From Microbacterium sp. zg-Y818 (GTDB lineage Bacteria > Actinomycetota > Actinomycetes > Actinomycetales > Microbacteriaceae): a stretch of 64,000 nt of DNA. The stretch's first letter is position 1. Each line of letters starts with the position of its first letter. Where the stretch lies: positions 2,914,001-2,978,000 of the forward strand of contig NZ_CP126741.1 of the NCBI RefSeq assembly GCF_030246905.1, in the 5' to 3' direction. The position numbers and the translations under genes are program-made. This document shows positions 45,386-54,350 of the stretch, piece after piece. The notes under the pieces are model-generated. The model searched no databases. It worked only from the letters and a program-made list of their open reading frames with translations, and was not told where the DNA came from.

Positions 45386-45641
45386 TTTGCGTCGTCCGCA
45401 CGGACGCAATGCGGGCGGTGCGACCGGTGTGTGCCGTGCCTGCGCCTGATCGAGCCCGTCACCGCGAGACGTCCTAGCGCACCGGAGCTGTCGGCGAACA
45501 CTGCGCGCGCCGCGTCGGTAACACCGGAACGGCGACAGGCCGGTTCCCACGGATCGCCGCCCCTGCGCCTCAATGCATAGACGGTTTTCTGCGTAACGAC
45601 GTGGTGGTCCGTTTGGCCTCAGGGTCGTCTCGGCGCACGCG

Positions 45642-45983
45642 TTACGCCTGCCACGCCCATGCGGTGTGCAACGCGGCCCGCAGCGTCGGCTCGAACTCTC
45701 CGTCGTGTAGCCGGTCGATGTGACGGTACGGTCCGCGGTGGCCGTTGGTGCGGCGCGCGTGTAGCCACTGGATCCACATCAAGGGGCTGTCGGTGCCCAT
45801 CGAAAGCGTGAAGAGCACACCGTGGAGACCGGGCGCAATTCGGCCGGCGCGGATCTGGCTCTGCGGGTAGAGGGTGACTCCATCCGATGCTCGGAAGGCG
45901 AGCAGTCGCCGATCCGCGGTCCACTCCTCACCGGCGACGTCGCTCTCGACTCCACCCGCATCAAGGTGCAGGGCCGTGTACAC
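45642..45983 (-). pseudogene. truncated Xre/MbcA/ParS-like antitoxin
   Basis: A 113-codon frame whose RRLLAFRASDGVTLYPQSQ, AGRIAPGLHGVLFTL and IDRLHDGEFEPTLRAALHTA match the toxin-binding C-terminal domain of Xre/MbcA/ParS antitoxins (RES-Xre type). The N-terminal helix-turn-helix is missing: an in-frame TAG lies just upstream of the only start (GTG, 45983). No RES-domain toxin is visible downstream. It meets a truncated transposase head to head. Confidence 0.5.
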
Positions 45984-47120
45984 AGCCGGGCGTTCACACT
46001 AGCCCGGAACGGCACACCACTAGACCACCCCGACGTCATCGCCGCAAGCCGCACCCTGCTGCCAGGCGGCGTCCTCACCAACGCCGACTTCACCGCCGGC
46101 ACCTACACCCGGCGCGATAAGGGCAACGAGCCGGCGCACGAGCTCGACTTCGTCACCATGATGGACACGAACGGGTACGCCGAGTACCCGGCGTTCCCAC
46201 GACTCATCACTGCGATGTCCATCCACGGCCCCGGCAACATCACTGACGGCCCCCGGCACGCCATGCAGGCGCACTCCCGCACGTTCGAGCAGCGGGGCAT
46301 CGCCGCCACCGACCGCGCTTTCAACGGGTCCGCCCCCGAGAACTTTCAGTTGCCGCTTCGGACGGACAACTGGGAGTTCGCCTTCGACTACAAGAAGACC
46401 GACTTCGGCCACCAGGGCTCCGTACCCGGCAAAGACATCATCGTCGTCGACGGGGCCTTCTACGTCGCCTTCATGCCGCAAGAACTCATCTGGGCAACCC
46501 ACTGGTACAAGAACGGCACCCCGCACCCCGACACGGGAGAGCTCTACTCATGGGCCGACATCCAGCGCATCATTAAGGAACGCCGGGCGTACCAGCTCAA
46601 ACGACACGGTTCGCTTCAGAGCGAGAAGAAGAACGGCGCACAGCGCTTCACCTACCCCGATGCGCACTCGTACCGCGCCTTCGACCCCGCCACCAACAAG
46701 CCGCTCCCACCAGGACGGAACAAGCTCCGCGGGAGCGTGCTGATTCGCCCCGAAGCCTCGTTCGTGAAGCATCTCCAGCGGCACCCCTGGGGTACCGCTG
46801 AATGGGCGGCCGCGTACGCTCAGCGAAACCAAGTCGAATCCGTCAACGCCGACATCAAGCGAAGCCGCTTCACCGATATCGAAAACCCGCAGAAGCGCAC
46901 CGGTCGCGGCGTCGCATTCCACGGCCTCGCCAGCGCGCTGATGGCCATCGCACACAACATCCGCGTTCTGGTTCGCACCCTCGTCGGCGAACACGCGCCC
47001 AGGAGCAAGCCGCTCAAGCCTGCCGCGGCCCTCTCGCCCAACGAGCCGCCCACCTGGACCCTTGGCGGAGCAGACCTCGACACCGGCGACCCACCCGGCA
47101 TACCAAGCGAAGCCGCGTAG
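45984..47120 (+). pseudogene. DDE-type transposase, 5'-truncated
   Basis: An open frame extends left to 45822, but only the part from about 45984 reads like protein; the rest is antisense to the antitoxin. It contains GIAATDRAFNGSAPENF (DDE Asp region), VPGKDIIVVDGAFYVAFMP and RNQVESVNADIKRSRF (Glu region), then a helical end. The first catalytic Asp region is probably lost or is in ELDFVTMMDTNG. Family not named. A hairpin follows the stop. Confidence 0.6.
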
Positions 47121-47155
47121 CCGCCGCGGCGCCCCGAACCGAAAACAAACCAACC

Positions 47156-47171
47156 AGCCCCGCTAGGGGCT
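47156..47171. terminator. hairpin after the transposase
   Basis: AGCCCC-GCTA-GGGGCT is a perfect 6-bp stem with a tetraloop, 36 bases after the stop and followed by TATTCGT. Possible terminator or part of the element's right end. The rest of 47172-47364 shows nothing recognisable. Confidence 0.4.
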
Positions 47172-47364
47172 ATTCGTCGTGGCATCCCTTCGGTGATCCC
47201 GGAGCCAAAGGCCCGCCGGCCGCCGAAACGAGCGGCCGCGCGACGGCTAATGCCCGGCAGTCAGCCCCATGACGGCCCCAATTCCCGCCGCACGCCCACT
47301 TCGCAACCATTTCGTGAAGGTTTTCTCCGCAAAGTGCGAAACACCCCGGTGAGACGATGGAGGG

Positions 47365-47949
47365 ATGAGCCTGCACATCACCGACGACCCCGCAGCGGAT
47401 GAGCTGCTCACCCGCGACCCGCTGGCCCTGCTCATCGGCATGCTGCTCGACCAGCAGGTGCCGATGGAGACCGCGTTCGCCGGGCCGCTGAAGATCAGCG
47501 AGCGCCTGGGGACGCTGGATGCCGAGGCCATCGCCGGCACCGACCCCGAACAGTTCGCCGCGCTGTTCGCACAGAGCCCGGCAGTGCACCGCTTTCCGGG
47601 TTCCATGGCGGCGCGGGTGCAGGCGCTGTGCGGTGCCGTCGTGAACGAATGGGGCGGGGATGCCGCAGCCATCTGGACCCGCGACGACCCGGATGGGCGC
47701 ACGGTGCTGAAGCGCCTGAAGGCCCTCCCGGGGTTCGGGGACCAGAAGGCGAAGATCTTCCTGGCGCTCCTCGGAAAGCAGTACGGCTACACCGGCGACG
47801 GGTGGCGTGAGGCATCCGCCCCCTACGGCGAGGAGGGGTCGCACCGCAGCGTCGCCGACATCGTGTCGCCCGATTCGCTGCAGAAGGTGCGCGCGTTCAA
47901 GAAGGCCGCTAAGGCCGCCGCGCGCGAGTCCGCAGGCACGTCGGCATAA
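47365..47949 (+). CDS. HhH-GPD-type base-excision repair-like protein
   Basis: 194 residues. The N-terminal ADELLTRDPLALLIGMLLDQQVPME and the HhH segment LKRLKALPGFGDQKAKIFLALLG match a conserved actinobacterial HhH-GPD protein. The catalytic Lys/Asp of true glycosylases cannot be assigned with confidence. Likely DNA-binding. It marks the return to core-like sequence after the accessory island. Confidence 0.85.
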   Translation: MSLHITDDPAADELLTRDPLALLIGMLLDQQVPMETAFAGPLKISERLGTLDAEAIAGTDPEQFAALFAQSPAVHRFPGSMAARVQALCGAVVNEWGGDAAAIWTRDDPDGRTVLKRLKALPGFGDQKAKIFLALLGKQYGYTGDGWREASAPYGEEGSHRSVADIVSPDSLQKVRAFKKAAKAAARESAGTSA

Positions 47950-48023
47950 GAAAAGCAGCGCAAGCTCTCAGGTTTCTCATAGGGTAGAGGCGAAGCGACC
48001 GCCGACGCCCTGGGGAGGCCTGC

Positions 48024-48494
48024 ATGCTCACGCCGTTCATCATCATCGGCAGCATCGGTCTTCTGGTGCTCGTGATCTCGCTCGTGGTCGGCGACATCTT
48101 CGACCACTTCGAGATCGGCGAGGGTGCCCTGTCGGGCACGGCGCTGGGCATCGCCGCCGTGGTCTTCGGCGCCAGCGGCGTGTTCACCACCTCATCGAAT
48201 CTCGACGACGTGTGGGTCTACGTCGTCGCGGGAGCGCTCGCGCTCGTGGCGTACGTCGTCGCGGTGCTGTTCATCCGCAAGCTCGCGGCGAGCTCCGACG
48301 GCGCTCCCGCCAACGCCGTCGGCCTCACCGGAGTATGTCGCTCCCCGATCACCCCGGCCGGCGGCGAGGTCTCCCTCGACGGCCCGCACGAGATCGAGCG
48401 GCGCCTGGCGTACTCGGACACCCCCATTCCCGAAGGCGTGCGCATCCGCGTCGTCGAGCACAGCGGCACGCGCGTCAAAGTCGTCGCCGAATAA
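48024..48494 (+). CDS. NfeD-like membrane protein
   Basis: 156 residues. Three hydrophobic segments (about 4-24, 40-56, 66-87) are followed by a C-terminal OB-fold-like beta domain (GLTGVCRSPITPAGGEVSL, VRIRVVEHSGTRVKVVAE). NfeD proteins partner with flotillins, and the flotillin gene follows 36 bases later. GGGGAGGCC-type site before the ATG. Confidence 0.85.
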   Translation: MLTPFIIIGSIGLLVLVISLVVGDIFDHFEIGEGALSGTALGIAAVVFGASGVFTTSSNLDDVWVYVVAGALALVAYVVAVLFIRKLAASSDGAPANAVGLTGVCRSPITPAGGEVSLDGPHEIERRLAYSDTPIPEGVRIRVVEHSGTRVKVVAE

Positions 48495-48530
48495 CCCGCG
48501 GCGGTCGCCGCGATCCACGGAAGGAATCCC

Positions 48531-50012
48531 ATGCCGGTCGACATCGTCCAGATCGCCGCCGTCCTCGCCCTCATCGTCGCAGTCCTCGGACTTCTGACCT
48601 TCATCGCGCGTCGCATCCGCCGCGTGCCCCCGAACGAGGCGCTCATCATCGTCGGACGCGGCGCCGGCAAGCCCGTGCCGGGCGAGGCCACCGGTCAGCG
48701 CGTCGTCATCGGTGGGCGCACGTTCGTGTGGCCGATCCTTCAGCAGGGCTTCCCGATCTCGCTCGAGCAGCGCCAGATCGGCATCACCGTCGAGGGCGTC
48801 GACAAGAACCGCATCAAGATCGCCATCAAGGCGTCGATCAACTTCAAGGTCTCCGGCACCGAAGAGGGCGTGCGCCGCGCCGGCCAGCGCTTCCTCTCGC
48901 AGCAGGAGACCCTCACCGACATCATCCGCGAGTCGCTCGAAGGCTCGCTGCGCTCGATCATCGGCGACATGACCATCGAGCAGATCATCTCCGACCGCAA
49001 GGGATTGTCTGACCGGGTCGTCGCCGAGACCAAGGCCGACCTCGTCGAGCAGGGCCTGCAGGTGGATCTGCTCAACATCAGCGACATCTCCACCCCCGGC
49101 AGCGACTACCTCGCCAACCTGGGTCGCGCCGAGGCGGCCCGCGCCCGCCAGGTGGCGGAGGTCAGCGAAGCCGAAGCCTCGCGCGCCAGCGAATTCGCCC
49201 GCATCGAGGCCGCCGAGCAGATCGCCGAGCGTCAGAAGGCGCTGAGCCTTCGCCAGGCATCCATCAAGGCCGAGACCGACCGCGCGAACGCCGAGGCCGA
49301 GGCTGCCGGCACGTTCACCAAGGCCGAGCAGGACCGTCTCGTCGCACAGCAGGAGCGCGAGGCGCTCATCGAGCAGGCCCTCGTGACGCAGGAGCGCCTC
49401 GACATCGAGATCCGCAAGCCCGCCGAAGCCGAGGCGTACGCCGAGGTGCAGCGCGCCACCGCCCAGCGCGACGCCGCCAACGCCGCCACCGAAGCCGACG
49501 CCTACAAGCGCACCAAGATCGCCGAGGCGAACAAGGTCGCCGCGGTGCAGGATGCCGAGGCGTCCGCGACGTCGGTGCGCTTCGCCGGTGAGGCCGAGCG
49601 CGACAAGCAGGTGGCTCTGGCCGCCGGTATCCGCGCCGAGGGTGAGGCGCGCGCCGCCGCCATCCAGGCAGAGGGTGTCGCGGAGGCGACGGCGACCGAC
49701 GCCAAGGCCGAGGCGCTGAAGAAGTACGGCGAGGCCGCCCTCGCGCAGGAGATCATCTCGCGCCTACCCGAGATCGTCCGTGCCGCCGCCGAGCCGATCA
49801 GCAACATCGACCAGCTCACCGTCATCTCCACCGACGGCGCGTCGGCGGTCACGAAGACCGTCGGCACGGTGCTCGGCGAAGGCACCGAGGTCGTCAAGTC
49901 GCTGACCGGGCTCGACCTCGGAACCCTTCTGGCCGGCTTCGCCGGCGCCCGCACCGGCGCCTCGGGCAACGGCTCGGCGCCGGCCGGCACGGGAACGACC
50001 GCGCACGGCTGA
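48531..50012 (+). CDS. flotillin family (SPFH) protein
   Basis: 493 residues. One N-terminal membrane segment (about 8-25), then the SPFH domain (VPPNEALIIVGRGAG; RQIGITVEGVDKNRIKI). A long Ala/Glu coiled coil follows (about 200-420), with repeated AEAEA/ERQKAL units. The C-terminus is glycine-rich. Flotillins scaffold membrane microdomains. Operon with the NfeD-like gene is the standard arrangement. Confidence 0.94.
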   Translation: MPVDIVQIAAVLALIVAVLGLLTFIARRIRRVPPNEALIIVGRGAGKPVPGEATGQRVVIGGRTFVWPILQQGFPISLEQRQIGITVEGVDKNRIKIAIKASINFKVSGTEEGVRRAGQRFLSQQETLTDIIRESLEGSLRSIIGDMTIEQIISDRKGLSDRVVAETKADLVEQGLQVDLLNISDISTPGSDYLANLGRAEAARARQVAEVSEAEASRASEFARIEAAEQIAERQKALSLRQASIKAETDRANAEAEAAGTFTKAEQDRLVAQQEREALIEQALVTQERLDIEIRKPAEAEAYAEVQRATAQRDAANAATEADAYKRTKIAEANKVAAVQDAEASATSVRFAGEAERDKQVALAAGIRAEGEARAAAIQAEGVAEATATDAKAEALKKYGEAALAQEIISRLPEIVRAAAEPISNIDQLTVISTDGASAVTKTVGTVLGEGTEVVKSLTGLDLGTLLAGFAGARTGASGNGSAPAGTGTTAHG

Positions 50013-50103
50013 GCCGACAGCGCAGGATGCCGACGATGCGGTCCACACCGGATGACGGTGCGGACCGCATCGTCGCAGACGGCCGCGTCAACGAGAGGGC
50101 GAC

Positions 50104-50901
50104 ATGGCGATCCGGTGGATCACACCTGAATCGGGGCAGTGGATCGAGATCGCCGAGCGCGCCCTCGCGGTAGAGCGCGAGCGCGGCGGCATCGCGCCTC
50201 AGGAGGTCGCCTCCTCGGCCGACGCGCGCCGCGCCGAGGATGTGCTCTACCGGGACTGGCGCAGGTACTCCCGCTTGGGGTGGGGGGCTCTCGGGGTAGC
50301 CCTGTGGTTCTGCGCCTCCGTCATGGCGGCGCTCATCCCGGCGGGCTTCACCGAGACCCTCGAGCGGGAGCAGAGCACGGCATGGGCTGTCACAGCCGCC
50401 GGAGCGGTTCTCACCGCCGTCCCGGCAGCCCTCTCGCTGTGGATCCTGCTGCACCTGCGCCGAGCGGGACGGGCACTGACACGTGCCCTCGCCTTCTGGG
50501 TGCGCCTCCCCTGGCGGCGCGGGGAGCGTCGCACGATCGATCCGATGTTCGTCGGCACGGCGCAGACCTACACCCAGCCGGCCTTCAACCTGCGGATGAC
50601 CGCGATGGGGATCATCGCGGTGTTGGGAGCGCTCGGTGGCGCCCTGGCCGTCTGGAGCGCGCTGCGCGCGGAGGCGACCGCCGACGCCGGGGCGACCGCC
50701 GCGGCTGCCGTCTTCGGCTCGGCGATGGCGGTCGGGCTCCTGCCGACCGCGGTCGGCATGGCCACCGGCATCCGCCGAGCGGCGTTCGCCTACTCGGACC
50801 CGCGCGCCGCGGTGGCCGCGCGCTTCGGCTACGGGCCACCCGAGGGCATCCTGCCGAGCCACGCCGCGCGCAGGGGGACCCGGGCCCGCCGCCGACGCTG
50901 A
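50104..50901 (+). CDS. hypothetical four-TM membrane protein
   Basis: 265 residues with four hydrophobic segments at about 62-83, 97-120, 168-190 and 200-225. The N-terminal 55 residues are charged (QWIEIAERALAVERERGGI). Family not recognised. Its stop codon is inside a long inverted repeat. Downstream of flotillin by 91 bases; the link is only positional. Confidence 0.75.
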   Translation: MAIRWITPESGQWIEIAERALAVERERGGIAPQEVASSADARRAEDVLYRDWRRYSRLGWGALGVALWFCASVMAALIPAGFTETLEREQSTAWAVTAAGAVLTAVPAALSLWILLHLRRAGRALTRALAFWVRLPWRRGERRTIDPMFVGTAQTYTQPAFNLRMTAMGIIAVLGALGGALAVWSALRAEATADAGATAAAAVFGSAMAVGLLPTAVGMATGIRRAAFAYSDPRAAVAARFGYGPPEGILPSHAARRGTRARRRR

Positions 50902-50990
50902 GACACCAGCATCCGGCTGAGACATCGCGCGTCGCGTGGTGTCTCAGCCGGATCGTGGTGTCTCAGCCGGATCGTGGGTTTCTCACCCGG
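50897..50990. repeat. long imperfect hairpin built from a repeated TGTCTCAGCCGGAT unit
   Basis: Arms 50897-50924 and 50940-50967 pair at 26 of 28 positions around a 15-base loop. The unit TGTCTCAGCCGGAT occurs twice on the plus strand (50940, 50959) and once in full on the minus strand (50911-50924), plus degraded copies at both ends (50898, 50980). It overlaps the stop of the preceding gene and lies between convergent genes, so it may act as a bidirectional terminator or be a dispersed intergenic repeat. Confidence 0.8.
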
Positions 50991-51063
50991 CGGGGGGCGA
51001 GGGCGAGGGCCGGGGCGAGGGCGGCGGCGTCGGCGGGGCCGGCCGAACCGGCCGCCGCGCGGG

Positions 51064-52452
51064 TCAGGCGCCCCGCAGGCGCTCGGCCAGGTAGCCCTCC
51101 AGCGCGTCGAGACCGATGCGCTCCTGCGCCATCGTGTCGCGGTCGCGCACCGTGACGGCGCGGTCATCGAGCGAGTCGAAGTCGACCGTCACGCACAGCG
51201 GCGTGCCGATCTCGTCCTGACGGCGGTAGCGGCGTCCGATGGCGCCGGCGTCGTCGAAGTCGATGTTCCAGCCGCGGCCGCGCAGGGTGTCGGCCACCTC
51301 GCGCGCCAACGGCGACAGCCGCTCGTTGCGCGACAGCGGCAGCACGGCGACCTTCACGGGCGCCAGACGCGGGTCCAGGTGCAGCACGGTGCGGGTGTCG
51401 ACTCCGCCCTTGGCGTTGGGCACCTCTTCCTCGTCGTACGCGTCGACGAGGAAGGCCATCATGGCGCGGGTGAGACCGAACGACGGCTCGATGACGTACG
51501 GGGTGTACTTCTCACCGGTGGCCTGGTCGAAGTAGGTCAGCGACTGGCCGGATGCCTCGGAGTGGCTGCCCAGGTCGTAGTCGGTGCGGTTGGCGACGCC
51601 CATCAGCTCGCCCCACTCCTTGCCGGTGAATCCGAAGCGGTACTCGACGTCGATGGTGCCGGCGGAGTAGTGCGCGCGGTCCTCCTCGGGAACGTCGAAG
51701 CGGCGCATGTTGTCGGCGTTGATGCCCAGGTCGATGAACCAGTTCCAGCACGCCTCGACCCAGTGGTCGAACCACTCGGGCGCCTCTGCGGGCGGGGTGA
51801 AGAACTCGATCTCCATCTGCTCGAACTCGCGGGTGCGGAAGATGAAGTTGCCGGGGGTGATCTCGTTGCGGAAGGCCTTGCCCACCTGGCCGATGCCGAA
51901 CGGCGGCTTCTTGCGCGATGCCGTGAGCACGTTGGTGAAGTTGACGAAGATGCCCTGCGCGGTCTCGGGGCGCAGGAAATGCAGACCCGACTCGTCGTCG
52001 ACGACGCCGAGGTAGGTCTTCACCAGGCCGGAGAACGCCTTGGGCTCGGTGTACTTGCCCTTCGTGCCGCAGTTCGGGCACGGGATGTCGGCCAGACCGT
52101 TGGCGGCGGGGCGGCCCTTGCGCGCCTCGAAGTCCTCGATGAGGTTGTCGGCGCGGAAGCGCTTGTGGCACTGCAGGCATTCCACGAGGGGGTCGGTGAA
52201 CGTCGCGACGTGGCCCGACGCCTCCCAGACCCGCTTGGGGAGGATGATCGAGGAGTCCAGACCCACCATGTCGCCACGGCCGCGGACGAACGTCTGCCAC
52301 CACTGGCGACGGATGTTCTCCTTCAGCTCCGTGCCGAGGGGGCCGTAATCCCATGCCGAGCGGGATCCGCCGTAGATCTCACCGGCCTGGAACACGAACC
52401 CGCGGTGACGGGCGAGGGCGATGACTTTGTCGAGGCGGGACTGCTCGGCCAC
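51064..52452 (-). CDS. glyS: glycyl-tRNA synthetase (alpha2 type)
   Basis: 462 residues from the GTG at 52452, which has GGAG six bases upstream; a TTG four codons earlier is rejected because it would itself cover that site. Motifs are [20 protein letters not shown], the zinc-type [12 protein letters not shown] and [24 protein letters not shown] (motif 2) and [14 protein letters not shown] (motif 3). Class II enzyme charging tRNA-Gly. Isolated, as is usual. Confidence 0.96.
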   Translation of the reverse strand: MAEQSRLDKVIALARHRGFVFQAGEIYGGSRSAWDYGPLGTELKENIRRQWWQTFVRGRGDMVGLDSSIILPKRVWEASGHVATFTDPLVECLQCHKRFRADNLIEDFEARKGRPAANGLADIPCPNCGTKGKYTEPKAFSGLVKTYLGVVDDESGLHFLRPETAQGIFVNFTNVLTASRKKPPFGIGQVGKAFRNEITPGNFIFRTREFEQMEIEFFTPPAEAPEWFDHWVEACWNWFIDLGINADNMRRFDVPEEDRAHYSAGTIDVEYRFGFTGKEWGELMGVANRTDYDLGSHSEASGQSLTYFDQATGEKYTPYVIEPSFGLTRAMMAFLVDAYDEEEVPNAKGGVDTRTVLHLDPRLAPVKVAVLPLSRNERLSPLAREVADTLRGRGWNIDFDDAGAIGRRYRRQDEIGTPLCVTVDFDSLDDRAVTVRDRDTMAQERIGLDALEGYLAERLRGA

Positions 52453-52537
52453 AGGTGGCTCCAAATGGTCGTGGTGCGGGCGCGAAAATCGCGGATGCCG
52501 CGAGGCCGCGGCATCCGTCGATTCTAGCCGCCGGGCC

Positions 52538-52921
52538 TCAGCGCACGAACGTGATCGTCAGCGGGTAGCGGTACCACTGCCCTTGGCTGGCCTTGACGGC
52601 GGCGATGATCGAGAAGATCAGGTCGACGATGACCACGGCGATCAGGACGAAGGCGCCGACCAGCAGGAACAGCAGCACCATTCCCGCGAAGGCGGCGATC
52701 ATCACCGTCAGCTGGAAGTTCAGAGCCGTCGCGGCATGGGCGCGCACGAACGGGCCGCGGTCGCGCAGCGCCAGGTATCCGACCAGCGCGGGGACGAAAC
52801 CGAAGAAGATGCCGCCGACGTGGATGAGGGTCGCCCACATCTTCTCGTCGGCAGGGCTGAGCGGAGCGGGCCCGTACGGAGCGCCATACGGCGGATGCGG
52901 GGGCGGAGGCGGCATGGTCAC
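52538..52921 (-). CDS. DUF4870-like membrane protein
   Basis: 127 residues (GTG) or 125 (ATG at 52915); no ribosome site decides. A Pro/Tyr-rich N-terminus ([19 protein letters not shown]) is followed by three membrane segments from about residue 30. [19 protein letters not shown] between them is the DUF4870 (Tic20-like) signature. Function unknown. Confidence 0.82.
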   Translation of the reverse strand: MTMPPPPPHPPYGAPYGPAPLSPADEKMWATLIHVGGIFFGFVPALVGYLALRDRGPFVRAHAATALNFQLTVMIAAFAGMVLLFLLVGAFVLIAVVIVDLIFSIIAAVKASQGQWYRYPLTITFVR

Positions 52922-52947
52922 GGTCTCAGCCTATGGGGGCGGCCGGG

Positions 52948-54294
52948 TCAGTCCGCGCGGCGGAGGGCGGCCGGAGTGAGCTCGCCGACGGAGGTGTGCC
53001 CGGAGAGCCCGAGGGTGATGTCGAGCTCGGCGAGCACGTTGCGCACCACCTCGCCGACCCCGGCCTCGCCGGCGACGCCGAGTCCGTACGCATACGGGCG
53101 GCCGAGACCGACCGCGGTGGCCCCGAGGGCGAGGGCGATGAACACGTCGGCGCCGCTGCGGACTCCGGAGTCGAAGACGACCGGGACCCGTCCGGCCACG
53201 CGCTCTGCGATCGCCGGCAGCACCGCGAGCGTCGGCACCGACCGGTCGATCTGCCGGCCGCCGTGGTTGGAGATCCAGACTCCGTCCATCCCCGCGTCCA
53301 CCGCACGGGCGGCGTCGTCGGGGTGCACGATGCCCTTGAGGACGATGGGCAGCGACGTCCACTCCCTCGCGCGATCGAGCGCGTCCCACGTGAGCGCCGG
53401 GGTCGAGAACACGTCGAGGAACGTCTCGATGGCCGCACGTGGCAGCGGCGAGCGCAGATTCTCACGCAGGCGCGTGGACCCGGTGAGCGCGGCTCCCCGC
53501 CGCGCGATGCCGACCCCGGCGGCGACCGTGCGCGGCGTCATCCGCAGCTTGTCACCGGGCTCGGCGGCATCGGCGCCCGCCATGGCGGCGCTGCGCACCC
53601 GATCCCGCACGAGCCCGCGGAAGACGGGATCGGCCGTGTACTGCGCGATGCCGAGGCCGCGCGTGAACGGCAGGTACGCGAGGTCGAGGTCGCGGGTGCG
53701 CCAGCCCAGCAGGTGCGTGTCGAGGGTGATCACGATCGCCTCGCACCCCGAGGCCTCGGCCCGGCCGATCAGCGACCGGTTGAGCTCCTCCGAGGCCGAC
53801 CAGTACAGCTGGAACAGCCGGTCGCCGTTGGGCGCGGCATCCCACACCCGCTCCATCGCATACGAGGCCTGATTGCTCAGCGTGTAGGGGACACCTGCGG
53901 ATGCCGCGGCGCGCGCGACGGCGAGGTCGGCGTCGGGGTGGGCGAGCTCCATCACCCCGAGCGGCGCCAGCAGCAGCGGCGTCTCGCGGCGACGTCCGAG
54001 GAAGTCGATCGACAGATCGCGGCTCGACACGTCACGCAGCGGCCGCGGCCACACCTCCCACGCGTCGAAGGCGGCACGGTTGGCGGCCACAGTCCGCTCG
54101 GCGCCCGCACCGCCGGCGAGGTAGGCGAAGGCCTCGGCGCTCAAGGCACGACGTGCGGCGGCCTCGAGCTGCAGCGGGTCCACCGGCACGCGCGGCGTCT
54201 GGCCGCTGATGCCGGCACGGTAGATGTGCGACTGGGTGCGGCGGGAGATGCCGCGGGCGGCCGCGGCGGGGTCTTCGGGAGCGACGGTGCTCAT
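52948..54294 (-). CDS. FMN-dependent alpha-hydroxyacid oxidase (lactate 2-monooxygenase-like)
   Basis: 448 residues from the ATG at 54294. TIM-barrel FMN enzyme: LLLAPLGVMELAHPD, TLSNQASYAMERV, VLKGIVHPDDAARAVDAG, the catalytic His in WISNHGGRQIDRS and VFDSGVRSGADVFIALALGA. It is longer than typical L-lactate dehydrogenases (about 380) and carries the inserted loop seen in lactate monooxygenases. It oxidises an L-alpha-hydroxy acid; substrate not certain. Confidence 0.88.
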   Translation of the reverse strand: MSTVAPEDPAAAARGISRRTQSHIYRAGISGQTPRVPVDPLQLEAAARRALSAEAFAYLAGGAGAERTVAANRAAFDAWEVWPRPLRDVSSRDLSIDFLGRRRETPLLLAPLGVMELAHPDADLAVARAAASAGVPYTLSNQASYAMERVWDAAPNGDRLFQLYWSASEELNRSLIGRAEASGCEAIVITLDTHLLGWRTRDLDLAYLPFTRGLGIAQYTADPVFRGLVRDRVRSAAMAGADAAEPGDKLRMTPRTVAAGVGIARRGAALTGSTRLRENLRSPLPRAAIETFLDVFSTPALTWDALDRAREWTSLPIVLKGIVHPDDAARAVDAGMDGVWISNHGGRQIDRSVPTLAVLPAIAERVAGRVPVVFDSGVRSGADVFIALALGATAVGLGRPYAYGLGVAGEAGVGEVVRNVLAELDITLGLSGHTSVGELTPAALRRAD

Positions 54295-54350
54295 CCCCAC
54301 ACCCTATGGGGCGGTCGCCGCTCGCCCGGCGGCGCCCGCGCCCGCGCCGC

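Noticed and set aside
45212-45550. Minus-strand 112-codon frame
   Set aside because: Arg/Cys-rich shadow composition, and it overlaps the start of the better-supported 44640-45218 gene.
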